Origin: CAZHJK01 sp964533275
Lineage (GTDB): Bacteria > Bacillota > Clostridia > Eubacteriales > Garciellaceae
Reading direction: 5' to 3'
Length of the DNA: 64,000 nt
Assembly (NCBI GenBank): GCA_964533275.1
Contig: CAZHJK010000001.1
Location: 1-64,000 of the forward strand
The notes under the pieces: generated by a model
What the model saw: only the letters and a program-made list of their open reading frames with translations
Databases searched by the model: none
Told to the model about the DNA's origin: nothing
Shown: one piece after another, positions 8,376 to 17,652 of the stretch
Layout of the letters: each line of letters opens with the position of its first letter
Position numbering within the stretch: the first letter of the stretch is position 1
Made by a program: the position numbers and the translations under genes

Positions 8376-9210
8376 TGGAAAAGGTGGTACTGGTAAAACA
8401 ACAATTGCAAGTGCTTTTATTAAGCTCTCAAATGCAAAAGCATACGCAGATTGTGATGTGGATGCGCCAAATTTACATCTCCTTATGGATGAAACAAAGG
8501 AACCAAAGCATACAGATTATTTCGGCTTACCGAAGGCTGACATCGATAATAGTCTTTGCATTAAGTGTGATTTCTGTAGGGAGCACTGTAGCTTTGATGC
8601 CATTAAAACAGAAGATTCTCTATATAAAATTGATTATTATGATTGTGAGGGATGTGGTGTCTGTGAAGTCGTTTGTCCAGTTGGTGCCGTTGACTTAAAA
8701 CCTGCTATAGCAGGGGACTTAATGTTGTATAAAAATAATCAAGTATTCTCTACTGCTCAGCTTAAAATGGGAAGTGGTACCTCTGGAATGCTAGTGACTG
8801 AAGTAAAGAAAGCTATGAAGGTAGCAATATTGGATACTGAACTGGCTATAATAGACGGATCACCTGGAATCGGTTGTCCAGTAATAGCTTCATTGAGTGG
8901 AGTTGATATGGTCTTGATTGTTTCAGAACCTTCTATATCAGGAATTAGTGATATGGAACGAATTATAAAAACAGCAGAAGGGTTTGGTACTAAAATTGCA
9001 GTATGTATAAATAAATATGATACAAATTTAGAAAATACAGCTAAAATAGAGTATTATTGTAAAGAGAACAATTTAACTTTTCTTGGTAAAATTCCCTTTG
9101 ATTCTGATGCAGTAAAAGCCATTAATAATGGTAAAAGCATTATTGATATTGATTGTTCAGCAGGGAGAGCTACAAAAGAGATCTTTATAGAAACTCTTAA
9201 AATTTTATAA
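8353..9210 (+). CDS. MinD/Mrp-type P-loop ATPase with inserted 2[4Fe-4S] ferredoxin domain (second)
   Basis: This 285-residue paralogue of the preceding protein has Walker A (LSGKGGTGKTT), two cluster motifs (CIKCDFCREHC and CEGCGVCEVVC, about 70-110) and a DGSPGIGCP switch segment. AGGTGCAAG upstream supports ATG 8353, which overlaps the upstream gene by 23 bases. Divergence between the two copies is large, so the pair is an old conserved duplication rather than a recent one. It is the likely partner ATPase of the ORP-like complex. Confidence 0.85.
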   Translation: MKQLLILSGKGGTGKTTIASAFIKLSNAKAYADCDVDAPNLHLLMDETKEPKHTDYFGLPKADIDNSLCIKCDFCREHCSFDAIKTEDSLYKIDYYDCEGCGVCEVVCPVGAVDLKPAIAGDLMLYKNNQVFSTAQLKMGSGTSGMLVTEVKKAMKVAILDTELAIIDGSPGIGCPVIASLSGVDMVLIVSEPSISGISDMERIIKTAEGFGTKIAVCINKYDTNLENTAKIEYYCKENNLTFLGKIPFDSDAVKAINNGKSIIDIDCSAGRATKEIFIETLKIL

Positions 9211-9269
9211 ATACATATCTATTAATTATAAGTACAAAAACTATATAAATAAGATAAGGAGATAATAAA

Positions 9270-10109
9270 ATGAGTGAAAATTGTAATGAAACATGTAGTA
9301 GTTGTAGTGAGGAGTGTTCAGAAAGAACCGAAGAACAAATAGACTTTTCAGAAAAACCCCATGAATTAAGTAGCATTAAAAAGGTTATAGGCATTGTTAG
9401 TGGAAAAGGTGGAGTTGGTAAATCCATGGTAACTTCTATGCTAGCGGTGATGATGAATAGACGAGGATTTAGTACTGCTATTCTTGATGCTGATGTAACA
9501 GGACCATCTATACCGAAAGCATTTGGTATTAAAGAAAAAGTAAAGGGTAGTGAACAGGGTTTGCTTCCTTCAAAGAGTAAAACAGGTATTCAAATTATGT
9601 CCATCAATCTAATATTAGAAAACGATACAGATCCAGTAGTTTGGAGAGGACCTATGATTGCAAATACAGTAAAACAGTTTTGGTCAGAGGTTATATGGAG
9701 AGATGTTGATTTTATGTTTATTGATATGCCTCCTGGTACAGGGGATGTACCTTTAACTGTTTTTCAATCCCTACCGGTAGATGGTTTAATTATTGTAACT
9801 TCTCCACAAGAATTGGTTTCAATGATTGTATCTAAGGCTGTTAATATGGCAGAGATGATGAATATACCTATTGTAGGCTTAGTTGAAAACATGTCTTACT
9901 TTAAATGCCCAGAATGTGATAAGGAATATAAGATATTTGGGGATAGTAAAATTGAAGAAATTGCTCAAAAACACAATATTGATGTTCTTGCAAAATTACC
10001 AATTGAACCTAAAATAGCATCTGCATGTGATAATGGATTTATTGAGCTTTATGAAGAAAATTGGTTTGATATTGGGACAATTTTTGAAAAAATGGAGGGA
10101 ATAAAATGA
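9270..10109 (+). CDS. mrp: Mrp/NBP35-family Fe-S cluster carrier ATPase
   Basis: This 279-residue protein has a Cys-rich N-terminus (CNETCSSCSEEC), Walker A (VSGKGGVGKS, about 44-53), DMPPGTGDVPLT in the switch region, and the CxxC pair in MSYFKCPECDKEY that bridges a [4Fe-4S] cluster in Mrp/ApbC/NBP35 dimers. The CNETCSSC element resembles the N-terminal cluster site of NBP35-type members. It is followed by a NifX-like gene that starts inside its stop codon region. It likely carries Fe-S clusters for this system. Confidence 0.85.
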   Translation: MSENCNETCSSCSEECSERTEEQIDFSEKPHELSSIKKVIGIVSGKGGVGKSMVTSMLAVMMNRRGFSTAILDADVTGPSIPKAFGIKEKVKGSEQGLLPSKSKTGIQIMSINLILENDTDPVVWRGPMIANTVKQFWSEVIWRDVDFMFIDMPPGTGDVPLTVFQSLPVDGLIIVTSPQELVSMIVSKAVNMAEMMNIPIVGLVENMSYFKCPECDKEYKIFGDSKIEEIAQKHNIDVLAKLPIEPKIASACDNGFIELYEENWFDIGTIFEKMEGIK

Positions 10110-10462
10110 AGATAGCTGTAGCGTGTGATAATGGAATGGTTACACAACACTTCGGACATTGTGAGAGTTTTAATATTTATGTAACAGAAAACAATAGAAT
10201 AGTAAATAATGAAGTTGTGCCAAATCCAGGACATAGGCCAGGATTTTTACCAAATTTTTTAAATGATAGGGGAGTTAATGTAATCATTTCAGGCGGCATG
10301 GGTGGTGGTGCAGTTGATATTTTTAATGATAAGAATATTGAGGTGATTGTTGGGGCAAAGGGAAGAGCTGAATATATTGTAGATTGTTACTTGCAGGGCA
10401 TTCTTGTATCTACAGGATCTATATGTCATCAGCATCAGCATCATGAAGAGTGTGAGCAATAA
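10106..10462 (+). CDS. NifX/NifB-like (ORP-like) protein
   Basis: This 118-residue second NifX-fold protein begins MKIAVACDNGMVTQHFGHCESF, typical of the family. It carries ISGGMGGGAVDIF and a His/Cys-rich tail (CHQHQHHEECEQ) that suggests metal binding. The ATG overlaps the mrp stop by 4 bases (ATGA). It differs strongly from the NifX-like protein at 7150, so the operon supplies two distinct cluster-binding candidates. It is the last gene before a bidirectional terminator. Confidence 0.85.
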   Translation: MKIAVACDNGMVTQHFGHCESFNIYVTENNRIVNNEVVPNPGHRPGFLPNFLNDRGVNVIISGGMGGGAVDIFNDKNIEVIVGAKGRAEYIVDCYLQGILVSTGSICHQHQHHEECEQ

Positions 10463-10470
10463 TTAATTAA

Positions 10471-10507
10471 AAAACCGTCGAAATATAATAGTGTTTCGAC
10501 GGTTTTT
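10471..10507. terminator. Bidirectional Rho-independent terminator
   Basis: AAAACCGTCGAAA (10471-10483) pairs with TTTCGACGGTTTT (10494-10506). It has T residues downstream and A residues upstream, so it can end both the ORP-like operon and the converging V-ATPase operon. Confidence 0.85.
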
Positions 10508-10534
10508 TGATAGATATTTATAATATCAAACCAA

Positions 10535-11155
10535 TTAAGAATTCTGCTTTTTTTTAACAATTTTAAGTCTAAAAAAGTCTTCTCTTTCTTTTTCCTCAAG
10601 GGTTTCTTCAATAAATTTTATATTTTTTTCTAGCTTAGGAATTTGTATTTTATTTAATGCATTTGCCCTTTTTTGTGTTTTTCTAATCTCTATGGATAGC
10701 TTATAGGCAGAAGTTTCTACCTGTGCTAGTTGATAACTTAAAAACTTTACTTCATTTAGCTTGTGTATTGCTATATCTAGAGAAGGATTGCTTTTATAAA
10801 ATCCATATTGTGGATTTATTTTATAATTTTCTTGGAATAATACTTCAGGTATTTCTACACCCATTACACTTGTAAAGCGAATATTATAATCCTCTTCTTT
10901 AGTTACTGCAAGAGCAATTTCTTCTAAATTGTATACGCCCATAGTTATACTTGTTTGCTTAAGTGCTTCATAGGCCTGGGCAAACTTTTCTTCGATTTTT
11001 TTTTCTATTATTTTGGCTGAGTCGATAAGAGTCATCATCTCTTGTATTAAAACAGTTCGTTTCCTATCTAGTAAATCAAAACCTTTTTCAGAGAATATTA
11101 ATGAACTTTTGCTTTTAATTAAATTCGCTTTTGTAGGGGTTATATTATTAGCCAT
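10535..11155 (-). CDS. ntpD: V-type ATP synthase subunit D
   Basis: This 206-residue, mostly helical protein opens MANNITPTKANLIKSKSSL, the usual start of the central-stalk subunit D of V/A-type ATPases. Long heptad-like helices form both termini. It is the last gene of the nine-gene operon, 20 bases after subunit B. In the complex it rotates inside the A3B3 head and transmits torque to the membrane ring. GGTGATTTT precedes ATG 11155. Confidence 0.9.
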   Translation of the reverse strand: MANNITPTKANLIKSKSSLIFSEKGFDLLDRKRTVLIQEMMTLIDSAKIIEKKIEEKFAQAYEALKQTSITMGVYNLEEIALAVTKEEDYNIRFTSVMGVEIPEVLFQENYKINPQYGFYKSNPSLDIAIHKLNEVKFLSYQLAQVETSAYKLSIEIRKTQKRANALNKIQIPKLEKNIKFIEETLEEKEREDFFRLKIVKKKQNS

Positions 11156-11175
11156 AAAATCACCATCAATCTTCT

Positions 11176-12543
11176 TTAATATTTCTGGTTAATTAATTCC
11201 GGATCTAATCTGGTTAAACTGTCTTTTGGTAATATTCTTAAAATCTCCCACGCCAAATCTAATGTAATATTAATATCTCGGTTTTCATGAGGACTCTGTG
11301 TTATAAAGCGACTCTCAAAAGCTCTTCCAAACTCCATGTATTTCTTATCTATTTCTGATAAATCATCTTCACCCATTATTTGTGCAAGGGATCTAATATC
11401 TTGAACCTTTGAGTAGGATGCAAATAATTGATTTGCAACATCTGGATGGTCAGACCTTGTATAGCCTTCTCCTATACCGTCTTTCATTAGTCTAGATAAG
11501 GAAGGCAGGACATTTACCGGTGGATAAAAGTTGCTTTGAAATAGTTCTCTACCAAGTACAATTTGACCTTCTGTTATATATCCAGTTAAATCTGGAATAG
11601 GGTGGGTTATATCATCATTAGGCATTGTTAAAATAGGCAAAAATGTTATAGAACCTGGTTTATCCTTTAACATACCAGCTCTTTCATATAATGAAGCTAA
11701 ATCAGAATATAAGTAACCTGGATATCCCTTTCTACTAGGTACTTCTTCTTTTGCAGAGGATACCTCTCTTAAGGCTTCACAATAGCTGGTGATATCACTC
11801 ATTACTACTAATATTTCCATATTCTCCTCAAATGCTAGATATTCAGCAGCTGTTAGAGCACAGCGTGGTGTATTTATCCTTTCAGCTATTGGGTCATTAG
11901 CGTAATTTACGAACATAACAACTCTGTCCATTGCATTTGCTTCAATAAGACTCTTTCTAAAGAAATCTGCATCGTCATGTTTTACCCCAATCGCAGCAAA
12001 TACAATTGCAAAATCTTCCTTTGACCCATCCCCAAGCTTTGCCTGTCTGATAATTTGAGATGCTAATTCATTATGAGGCATTCCATTACCTGAAAAAATA
12101 GGTAATTTTTGTCCTCTAATAAGTGTCATTAATCCGTCAATGCTTGATATTCCTGTTTGAATAAAATCTCTAGGATATTTTCTAGCAACTGGATTTATAG
12201 GTCTGCCATTTATATTATATTTTTTTCTACTAAATATATCTCCTCCAGCATCTATGGGTCTTCCTAAACCATCAAATGTTCTACCTAGAATATCCTTAGA
12301 AAGAGGAAGTTCAAAAGCTTCGTTTTTAAAGGAGATAGAAGCATTGCTCGTAGATAAACCTGAGGTATTTTCAAATACCTGTATAACTACATTATCTTCT
12401 TTAATTTTTATTATCTTTCCATTTTTGATGGTTCCATCATTTTCCTTTATATCAACTAATTCACCATAAGAAACATCTGTTACACCAGACATTTCAATAA
12501 GAGGGCCAATTACCTTATCAATTTTTAAATATTCTTTTTTCAT
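11176..12543 (-). CDS. ntpB: V-type ATP synthase subunit B
   Basis: This is the about 455-residue non-catalytic head subunit. It contains the V-type B hallmarks SGVTDVSYGELV, LGRTFDGLGRPID, SGNGMPHNELA in place of an active P-loop, and a conserved C-terminal region with YMEFGRAFE. The open frame extends to a TTG at 12558, but ATG 12543 with GGATG upstream and the family N-terminus MKKEYLKIDKVIGPL fits better. It starts just after subunit A, with coordinated expression expected. Confidence 0.92.
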   Translation of the reverse strand: MKKEYLKIDKVIGPLIEMSGVTDVSYGELVDIKENDGTIKNGKIIKIKEDNVVIQVFENTSGLSTSNASISFKNEAFELPLSKDILGRTFDGLGRPIDAGGDIFSRKKYNINGRPINPVARKYPRDFIQTGISSIDGLMTLIRGQKLPIFSGNGMPHNELASQIIRQAKLGDGSKEDFAIVFAAIGVKHDDADFFRKSLIEANAMDRVVMFVNYANDPIAERINTPRCALTAAEYLAFEENMEILVVMSDITSYCEALREVSSAKEEVPSRKGYPGYLYSDLASLYERAGMLKDKPGSITFLPILTMPNDDITHPIPDLTGYITEGQIVLGRELFQSNFYPPVNVLPSLSRLMKDGIGEGYTRSDHPDVANQLFASYSKVQDIRSLAQIMGEDDLSEIDKKYMEFGRAFESRFITQSPHENRDINITLDLAWEILRILPKDSLTRLDPELINQKY

Positions 12544-12558
12544 TATCATCACATCCAA

Positions 12559-14331
12559 CTATTTAAGATATTTCTTTTCTAGTTCATCGTAATAATCATT
12601 AATTAAATCATGTATTTCATCAATTTTAGATAAATCATCATTGTGAACAGTATATTTCATTTTTATAATTTCATCGAAGATACGCTGATTTCTTATTTGA
12701 GATATTGGAATATTAAGTATAAGTAAATTTTTAGCCTTTTCATATAAGAAATAAATAACTTTTAACATACGGTATTGCTTTTTTAATGGAACATAGGTAT
12801 CCAAATCATTAAATGCATTTTGCTGTAAAAAACCTATTTTAATTAACTTGGATACTTCTAAAACTAACCTTTGATCATCAGGGAGTACATCTTCACCGAC
12901 TAACATAACAATTTCTTGTAATTTGTTTTCTTCATAAAGCAACTCTAATATTTTATTTCTTAGAGCTATGGCATCATCTGCTAAATTTTCCTCATACCAG
13001 TTTCCTAAAACATTTATATATCCACTAAAACTATTTAACCAATTTATAGATGGGTAGTGTCTTTCATATGCTAATTCTTTATCTAATGCTAAAAATACAT
13101 TTATAAATCTTTTAGTGTTTTCAGTTACCGGCTCAGAGAAATCTCCACCAGGAGGGGACACTGCTCCGATTATACTTACGGAACCTATTTCATTATTAAA
13201 AGCTTCCACATATCCTGCTCGTTCATAAAATTCAGCAATTCTTGAGGATAAATAAGCAGGATAGCCTTCTTCGGCAGGCATTTCTTCAAGTCTTCCTGAT
13301 ATTTCTCTTAAGGCTTCTGCCCATCTAGATGTGGAGTCAGCCATTATAGCTACATCATAGCCCATGTCTCTAAAATACTCTGCCATTGTAATTCCTGTAT
13401 AAATGCTAGCTTCTCTAGCAGCAACAGGCATATTTGATGTATTTCCAATTAATATTGTTCTTTCCATTAAAGGTTTGTTGGTTTTGGGATCTATGAGTTT
13501 TGGAAAGTCCTCTAAAACCTCTGTCATTTCATTACCCCGTTCACCACATCCAATATATACTATAATGTCTGCATCAGACCACTTCGCTAATTGATGCTGT
13601 GTCATAGTTTTTCCTGTACCAAAACCACCTGGGATAGCACAAGTTCCACCCTTTGCTAATGGGAATAACATATCTAGAACTCTTTGACCTGTTATTAATG
13701 GTTTTTGTATTTCTTTTCTTGCTTTAACCGGTCTTGGATCTCTAACAGGCCATTCATGATACATTTTTAATTCGTATATTGAAGAATTACTGGTATCTTC
13801 TAGGGATACTAGTAATTCTTCAATATTATAAGAACCATTTTCAACTACAGACTTAACAATTCCAGCTTTTCCTGGAGGGACTAATAATTTATGTTTAATA
13901 AGAGAAGTTTCTTGCACAAAGCCAAAAATATCTCCTTGTTTTAATTCATCACCGATTTTAACTACTAGTTTCACTTCCCAAAGTTTTTCTTCATCTATGG
14001 ATATTAAACCTATACCTTCTGGAATAAAATTTTTATTTAATTTATCAATTTCTAAAAGGGGTCTTTGGATGCCATCAAACATATTACCCAGCATCCCAGG
14101 TCCTAGTTTAACAGATAAGGGTTTACCTGTGGATACTATTTCTTCTCCTATTTTTAGGCCTTCTGTTTCTTCATAAACTTGAATAGTACCATTCTCACCA
14201 TCTAATATGATTACTTCACCGATTAATCTATTATCCCCTACCATTACCATTTCTCGCATTTTAAAATTAGACATATTTTTACCGCTGATAACAGGTCCAT
14301 TAATCATATTTATTTTACCTTTGTCATTCAT
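12559..14331 (-). CDS. ntpA: V-type ATP synthase catalytic subunit A
   Basis: This is the 590-residue catalytic subunit. It has the family insertion that makes A longer than F-type beta, Walker A GGFGTGKT at about 235-242, the catalytic region GERGNEMTEVLEDFPKL, the MADSTSRWAEALREISGRL segment and the ARG-finger partner motifs around PPGGDFSEPVT. AGGTGAAAAG precedes ATG 14331. It drives ion pumping or ATP synthesis at the membrane. Confidence 0.95.
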   Translation of the reverse strand: MNDKGKINMINGPVISGKNMSNFKMREMVMVGDNRLIGEVIILDGENGTIQVYEETEGLKIGEEIVSTGKPLSVKLGPGMLGNMFDGIQRPLLEIDKLNKNFIPEGIGLISIDEEKLWEVKLVVKIGDELKQGDIFGFVQETSLIKHKLLVPPGKAGIVKSVVENGSYNIEELLVSLEDTSNSSIYELKMYHEWPVRDPRPVKARKEIQKPLITGQRVLDMLFPLAKGGTCAIPGGFGTGKTMTQHQLAKWSDADIIVYIGCGERGNEMTEVLEDFPKLIDPKTNKPLMERTILIGNTSNMPVAAREASIYTGITMAEYFRDMGYDVAIMADSTSRWAEALREISGRLEEMPAEEGYPAYLSSRIAEFYERAGYVEAFNNEIGSVSIIGAVSPPGGDFSEPVTENTKRFINVFLALDKELAYERHYPSINWLNSFSGYINVLGNWYEENLADDAIALRNKILELLYEENKLQEIVMLVGEDVLPDDQRLVLEVSKLIKIGFLQQNAFNDLDTYVPLKKQYRMLKVIYFLYEKAKNLLILNIPISQIRNQRIFDEIIKMKYTVHNDDLSKIDEIHDLINDYYDELEKKYLK

Positions 14332-14339
14332 CTTTTCAC

Positions 14340-14942
14340 CTACTTTTCTAGTGCTTCATATAGTACTAATCCAATTTCATTATTCCAGTCTTTAACTTTT
14401 CTCTTTATAGAAAAATCCATTCTTTCATTAGTAGTTGTGGATTCTATTATAAAGCCGCCTATATTATCACTATCCATTTCAAATATTTCTATATTATTAT
14501 ATCTATTTTTGATTTCATCTTGGAATTTAATTAAATCTTTACTTACTAAAAATATTTTTATTTTTTGGTTTAATGAAAAATATTCTTTTGAATAATCCAA
14601 TTGCTTATAAAAATAGTCATTATAAGCATCTGTCTGTGTGAAGTTAGCAAGAGAATTAATGATTTCTTGTTTAAAATCATTTAATAGTTCTCGTTTTAAG
14701 TTTAAAATTTTCTCTTTTGTTTGCAAATTAACATTTGAAATAATTTTCTGTGTATCACTTTTAATTTTTTTATTCATTCTGTTCTTTAATTCTAAACACT
14801 TTGTATCAATTTCTTTTTGTTTATTATTTAATATTTCATTATTCTTATTTTCAATTTCATGAATAAGTTTATATGAATTTTTTATTTCTTTTTCATAAAC
14901 ATAATTTGAGAATGTTTTTATTTTATCTTCTACTGTTATCAT
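14340..14942 (-). CDS. ntpE: V-type ATP synthase subunit E (peripheral stalk)
   Basis: This 200-residue protein has a long charged N-terminal helix (about 1-110) and a compact C-terminal domain, as expected for subunit E. Its position between subunits F and A and the helical Lys/Glu composition support this. Primary sequence conservation in this subunit is low, so the call rests partly on operon position. GGAAGTGAT precedes ATG 14942. Confidence 0.85.
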   Translation of the reverse strand: MITVEDKIKTFSNYVYEKEIKNSYKLIHEIENKNNEILNNKQKEIDTKCLELKNRMNKKIKSDTQKIISNVNLQTKEKILNLKRELLNDFKQEIINSLANFTQTDAYNDYFYKQLDYSKEYFSLNQKIKIFLVSKDLIKFQDEIKNRYNNIEIFEMDSDNIGGFIIESTTTNERMDFSIKRKVKDWNNEIGLVLYEALEK

Positions 14943-14957
14943 CTAGATCACTTCCAA

Positions 14958-15266
14958 TCATAATCCAATAGATTCTTTTATATAGTTAGTAATTTTCTCT
15001 TTATTATTAGCATATCCATGTCGATCTGGTATTACTGTAATTAGCGGTACCTTAGTAGTGGTTTTAGTTTTAATGACTTCTTCTTTAATCGCTTGGTATA
15101 TTTTTTCGGTAATAAAAATTATTCCATATCCACCTAATAAGGCTTTTTTATACACTTCAAGAATATCTTTTTTATTCTGTATATAAATGCCATCTATTCC
15201 AGTTAGTTTCATGGTCAAATAGGTATCTCTATTTTCACTTAATAAAAATGATTTCATACCTGCCAC
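14958..15266 (-). CDS. ntpG: V-type ATP synthase subunit F
   Basis: This 102-residue small alpha/beta protein has the central-stalk F features TGIDGIYIQNKKDILEVYKKAL, GIIFITEKIYQAI and VPLITVIPDRHG. The GTG start directly abuts the stop of subunit K; an ATG three codons later is the alternative. It binds subunit D in the rotor. Confidence 0.88.
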   Translation of the reverse strand: MAGMKSFLLSENRDTYLTMKLTGIDGIYIQNKKDILEVYKKALLGGYGIIFITEKIYQAIKEEVIKTKTTTKVPLITVIPDRHGYANNKEKITNYIKESIGL

Positions 15267-15686
15267 TTATATTGTCCCTAATATCATTATTGATATTACT
15301 AATCCATATATTGCAATACCTTCTGCAAGCCCAACATAAATTAGAGTTTTACCAAGCATTTCCTCATTTTCTGATACTGCCCCTAGTGCTGCAGATCCAA
15401 CATTTGAAACGGCAATTCCACATCCTAAACATGCTAACCCTGTTGATAATGCTGCGCCAATATATGCCCATCCGCTGCTATCACTTCCCGATTCAGCAGC
15501 CATTGCAATGTCAGGTATTAATAAAAGAACACCTACTACCATTAATGGAATAAATACCTTTAGATTTAGGTGTAAAAATTGTTTCATTTTAGTGTTTTCA
15601 CTATATCCTTTCTTTAAGAAATAAACACCAGCTGAAATAGTTGAGAAAACTATAATTACAGCAATTGACATAATTATATTTAACAT
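15267..15686 (-). CDS. ntpK: V-type ATP synthase subunit K (membrane ring) with N-terminal extension
   Basis: The 139-residue protein ends in a standard two-helix c-ring hairpin: GWAYIGAALSTGLACLGCG to residue about 104, and LIYVGLAEGIAIYGLVISIMIL with the ion-binding Glu near 122. Before it lie two more hydrophobic segments (about 1-23 and 43-62), the second ending in an AMAAES sequence that looks like a signal-peptide cleavage site. A plain one-hairpin c subunit is about 80 residues, so this one has a long extension. Whether the ring uses sodium or protons cannot be settled by eye. AGGAGGAAT precedes the ATG. Confidence 0.88.
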   Translation of the reverse strand: MLNIIMSIAVIIVFSTISAGVYFLKKGYSENTKMKQFLHLNLKVFIPLMVVGVLLLIPDIAMAAESGSDSSGWAYIGAALSTGLACLGCGIAVSNVGSAALGAVSENEEMLGKTLIYVGLAEGIAIYGLVISIMILGTI

Positions 15687-15705
15687 TTTTATTCCTCCTT
15701 ATAAT

Positions 15706-17652
15706 TTATAGTTTTGTGGTTTCAAATTCTTTACCATCACCAACATAATATTTGCTGAACAATTCATAATATTCAAGTCTTAGCCCCTGAATACCAACTA
15801 TAAGTCCTTCAAGGCATATTATAAATATATTTCCTATGATATATACTATTGTGCTGCCAACACCACTGTTTATAATATGAGCTAATGTTTCAAATGCAAT
15901 AAATAATCCAACATGATTTAAGGCAAATGCTCCTATTCTAATAAATGAAAGGGTGTTGCTAAAAATACTTAATAGGATTTCAAATATTTCAAAAAAACCT
16001 TCTACAAAAAAATTCGAATCTAATTTATGATTTTTCCTATGAGTTAATTTATTGATAAGTGGTTCTTTCATAAATATTATTGCAATCATAAAAATAATAA
16101 TTGCGCCAAGTACACTCATTGAAATAATTCTTTCTCCTGTGAATAACGCAAGGGCTACTAGTATCAAACAAAAGAACAATATAATACCAGCTAATCCATT
16201 TTGACCTAATATAATATTGTAATAATCTTTTGATTTGTATTTATTAATCATTCCATAGATATAACCTATGGTTAGCATGATAACACCGATAGCTATAGCA
16301 ACAACCAGCATTGTATTAATATTATGAAAGGGATTTAGCCATAATGCCGGAATAACAGTCTCGAATCCAAATATGCTTCCATAAAGAACACCAAAAAACA
16401 TAGAGCTAATACCTAATCTTGAAATAATACCTCCCATTTTCATACCTTTAAAATGGGATAATAAAACACCTAAAAGAAAAAATATAAATCCTTGACCTAC
16501 ATCACCGAACATAAATCCAAATAAAAATAAATAAGACATACTTAAAAATGGAGTAGGATCAACCTCTGTGTAAGAGGGAATGCCATACATTTTTATAAAG
16601 AGTTCAAAGGGTCTAAATAGCCAATTATTGTTAAGTTTTGTCGGTGGTTTTAAATGTGCATTAGTGCGCGGATCATTGAATATTATATTATCATCATCAA
16701 TGTATTTTGAAAGTTTTGATTTAATTTCTTCTTTTAATCCTATGGGAATCCAACCAGAGAAATAGAAATGTTCTTTACTAAAAGCCATCTTTTTCTTTAT
16801 TTCTTGTATCTTCTTTAGCAGATGCAACACACTATATGCATAATTGCTATCATCTTTAAATTTATCTTTTATTTCATTTACTTCTGATTCTAATAAATCT
16901 ATTTTTTCTTTTAAAACTTGTTTTTTACTATTTAATATTTTTAATATTTCTTCTGGACTTTCTTTGAATTCTTCTTTAATACCTTCAATTTTATTAAAAT
17001 TTAAGGATTTTAATATTCTATTTGTTTCAGTTTCAAGATCATGTGGCCAGATTACTACATAGACCTCATTCTCATCTAATGTTCCTACATGGACAACAAT
17101 TGCTGTTATTTCACTATAGTTATTTTTTAGTCTTGTAATATTGTCCTTGCTGAAACTTCCTAGAGTATAATTAAAATTATTTAAAGCATTTATTGTTTTC
17201 ATTTCTATGTTCATAGGTGAGATAAAGTTATATGCTTTTATACTTTTTTCGATTTCATTTAGATCTTTATAATAACTATTGAGAATATCATATTTACTAT
17301 GAATTTCATTATAAATCTTGTTAACTGTATCTACTATATCTTGTGTATCAACATTCTTCTTTAATAGCTCTTTGTTTATAGTATAATCGTCACTAAAGAT
17401 TTCTTTTAATAAATTGAGTTTATTTACAAAATCCTCTGCATAATCATATTTTACTCCAGATTTAGCTTCAGTTACCCCCAATATTTCATCTAAATGTCTA
17501 TCAGTTACATCCATACTAAATCTAAAATTTTCTATTTCATTATAGGCATCTTCTACTTGAACATTTTCCAATAAAAGTATCTCCTTTATAACTTCATTTG
17601 CATAGAGATTTTCACCTACAATGTTCATTAAAATTAGTTTTTCTATAGCCAT
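15706..17652 (-). CDS. ntpI: V-type ATP synthase subunit I (a-type stator)
   Basis: This 648-residue protein has a cytosolic N-terminal half with coiled coils (about 90-300) and a C-terminal membrane half with about seven hydrophobic helices. The stator motif FGFMFGDVGQGFIFFLLG is near the start of the membrane part, and the SFIRIGAFALNHVGL segment carries the essential Arg that faces the K ring. GAGGTGAATTAA precedes ATG 17652. It forms the ion half-channels. Confidence 0.92.
   Translation of the reverse strand: MAIEKLILMNIVGENLYANEVIKEILLLENVQVEDAYNEIENFRFSMDVTDRHLDEILGVTEAKSGVKYDYAEDFVNKLNLLKEIFSDDYTINKELLKKNVDTQDIVDTVNKIYNEIHSKYDILNSYYKDLNEIEKSIKAYNFISPMNIEMKTINALNNFNYTLGSFSKDNITRLKNNYSEITAIVVHVGTLDENEVYVVIWPHDLETETNRILKSLNFNKIEGIKEEFKESPEEILKILNSKKQVLKEKIDLLESEVNEIKDKFKDDSNYAYSVLHLLKKIQEIKKKMAFSKEHFYFSGWIPIGLKEEIKSKLSKYIDDDNIIFNDPRTNAHLKPPTKLNNNWLFRPFELFIKMYGIPSYTEVDPTPFLSMSYLFLFGFMFGDVGQGFIFFLLGVLLSHFKGMKMGGIISRLGISSMFFGVLYGSIFGFETVIPALWLNPFHNINTMLVVAIAIGVIMLTIGYIYGMINKYKSKDYYNIILGQNGLAGIILFFCLILVALALFTGERIISMSVLGAIIIFMIAIIFMKEPLINKLTHRKNHKLDSNFFVEGFFEIFEILLSIFSNTLSFIRIGAFALNHVGLFIAFETLAHIINSGVGSTIVYIIGNIFIICLEGLIVGIQGLRLEYYELFSKYYVGDGKEFETTKL

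Noticed and set aside
8375..8698. Frame of 107 codons on the plus strand
   Set aside because: It is a shadow of the ferredoxin-type ATPase at 8353 in another frame and is low in charged-residue pattern.
15248..15553. 101-codon frame on the plus strand
   Set aside because: It is antisense to the V-ATPase ring subunit, whose operon context and motifs are clear.
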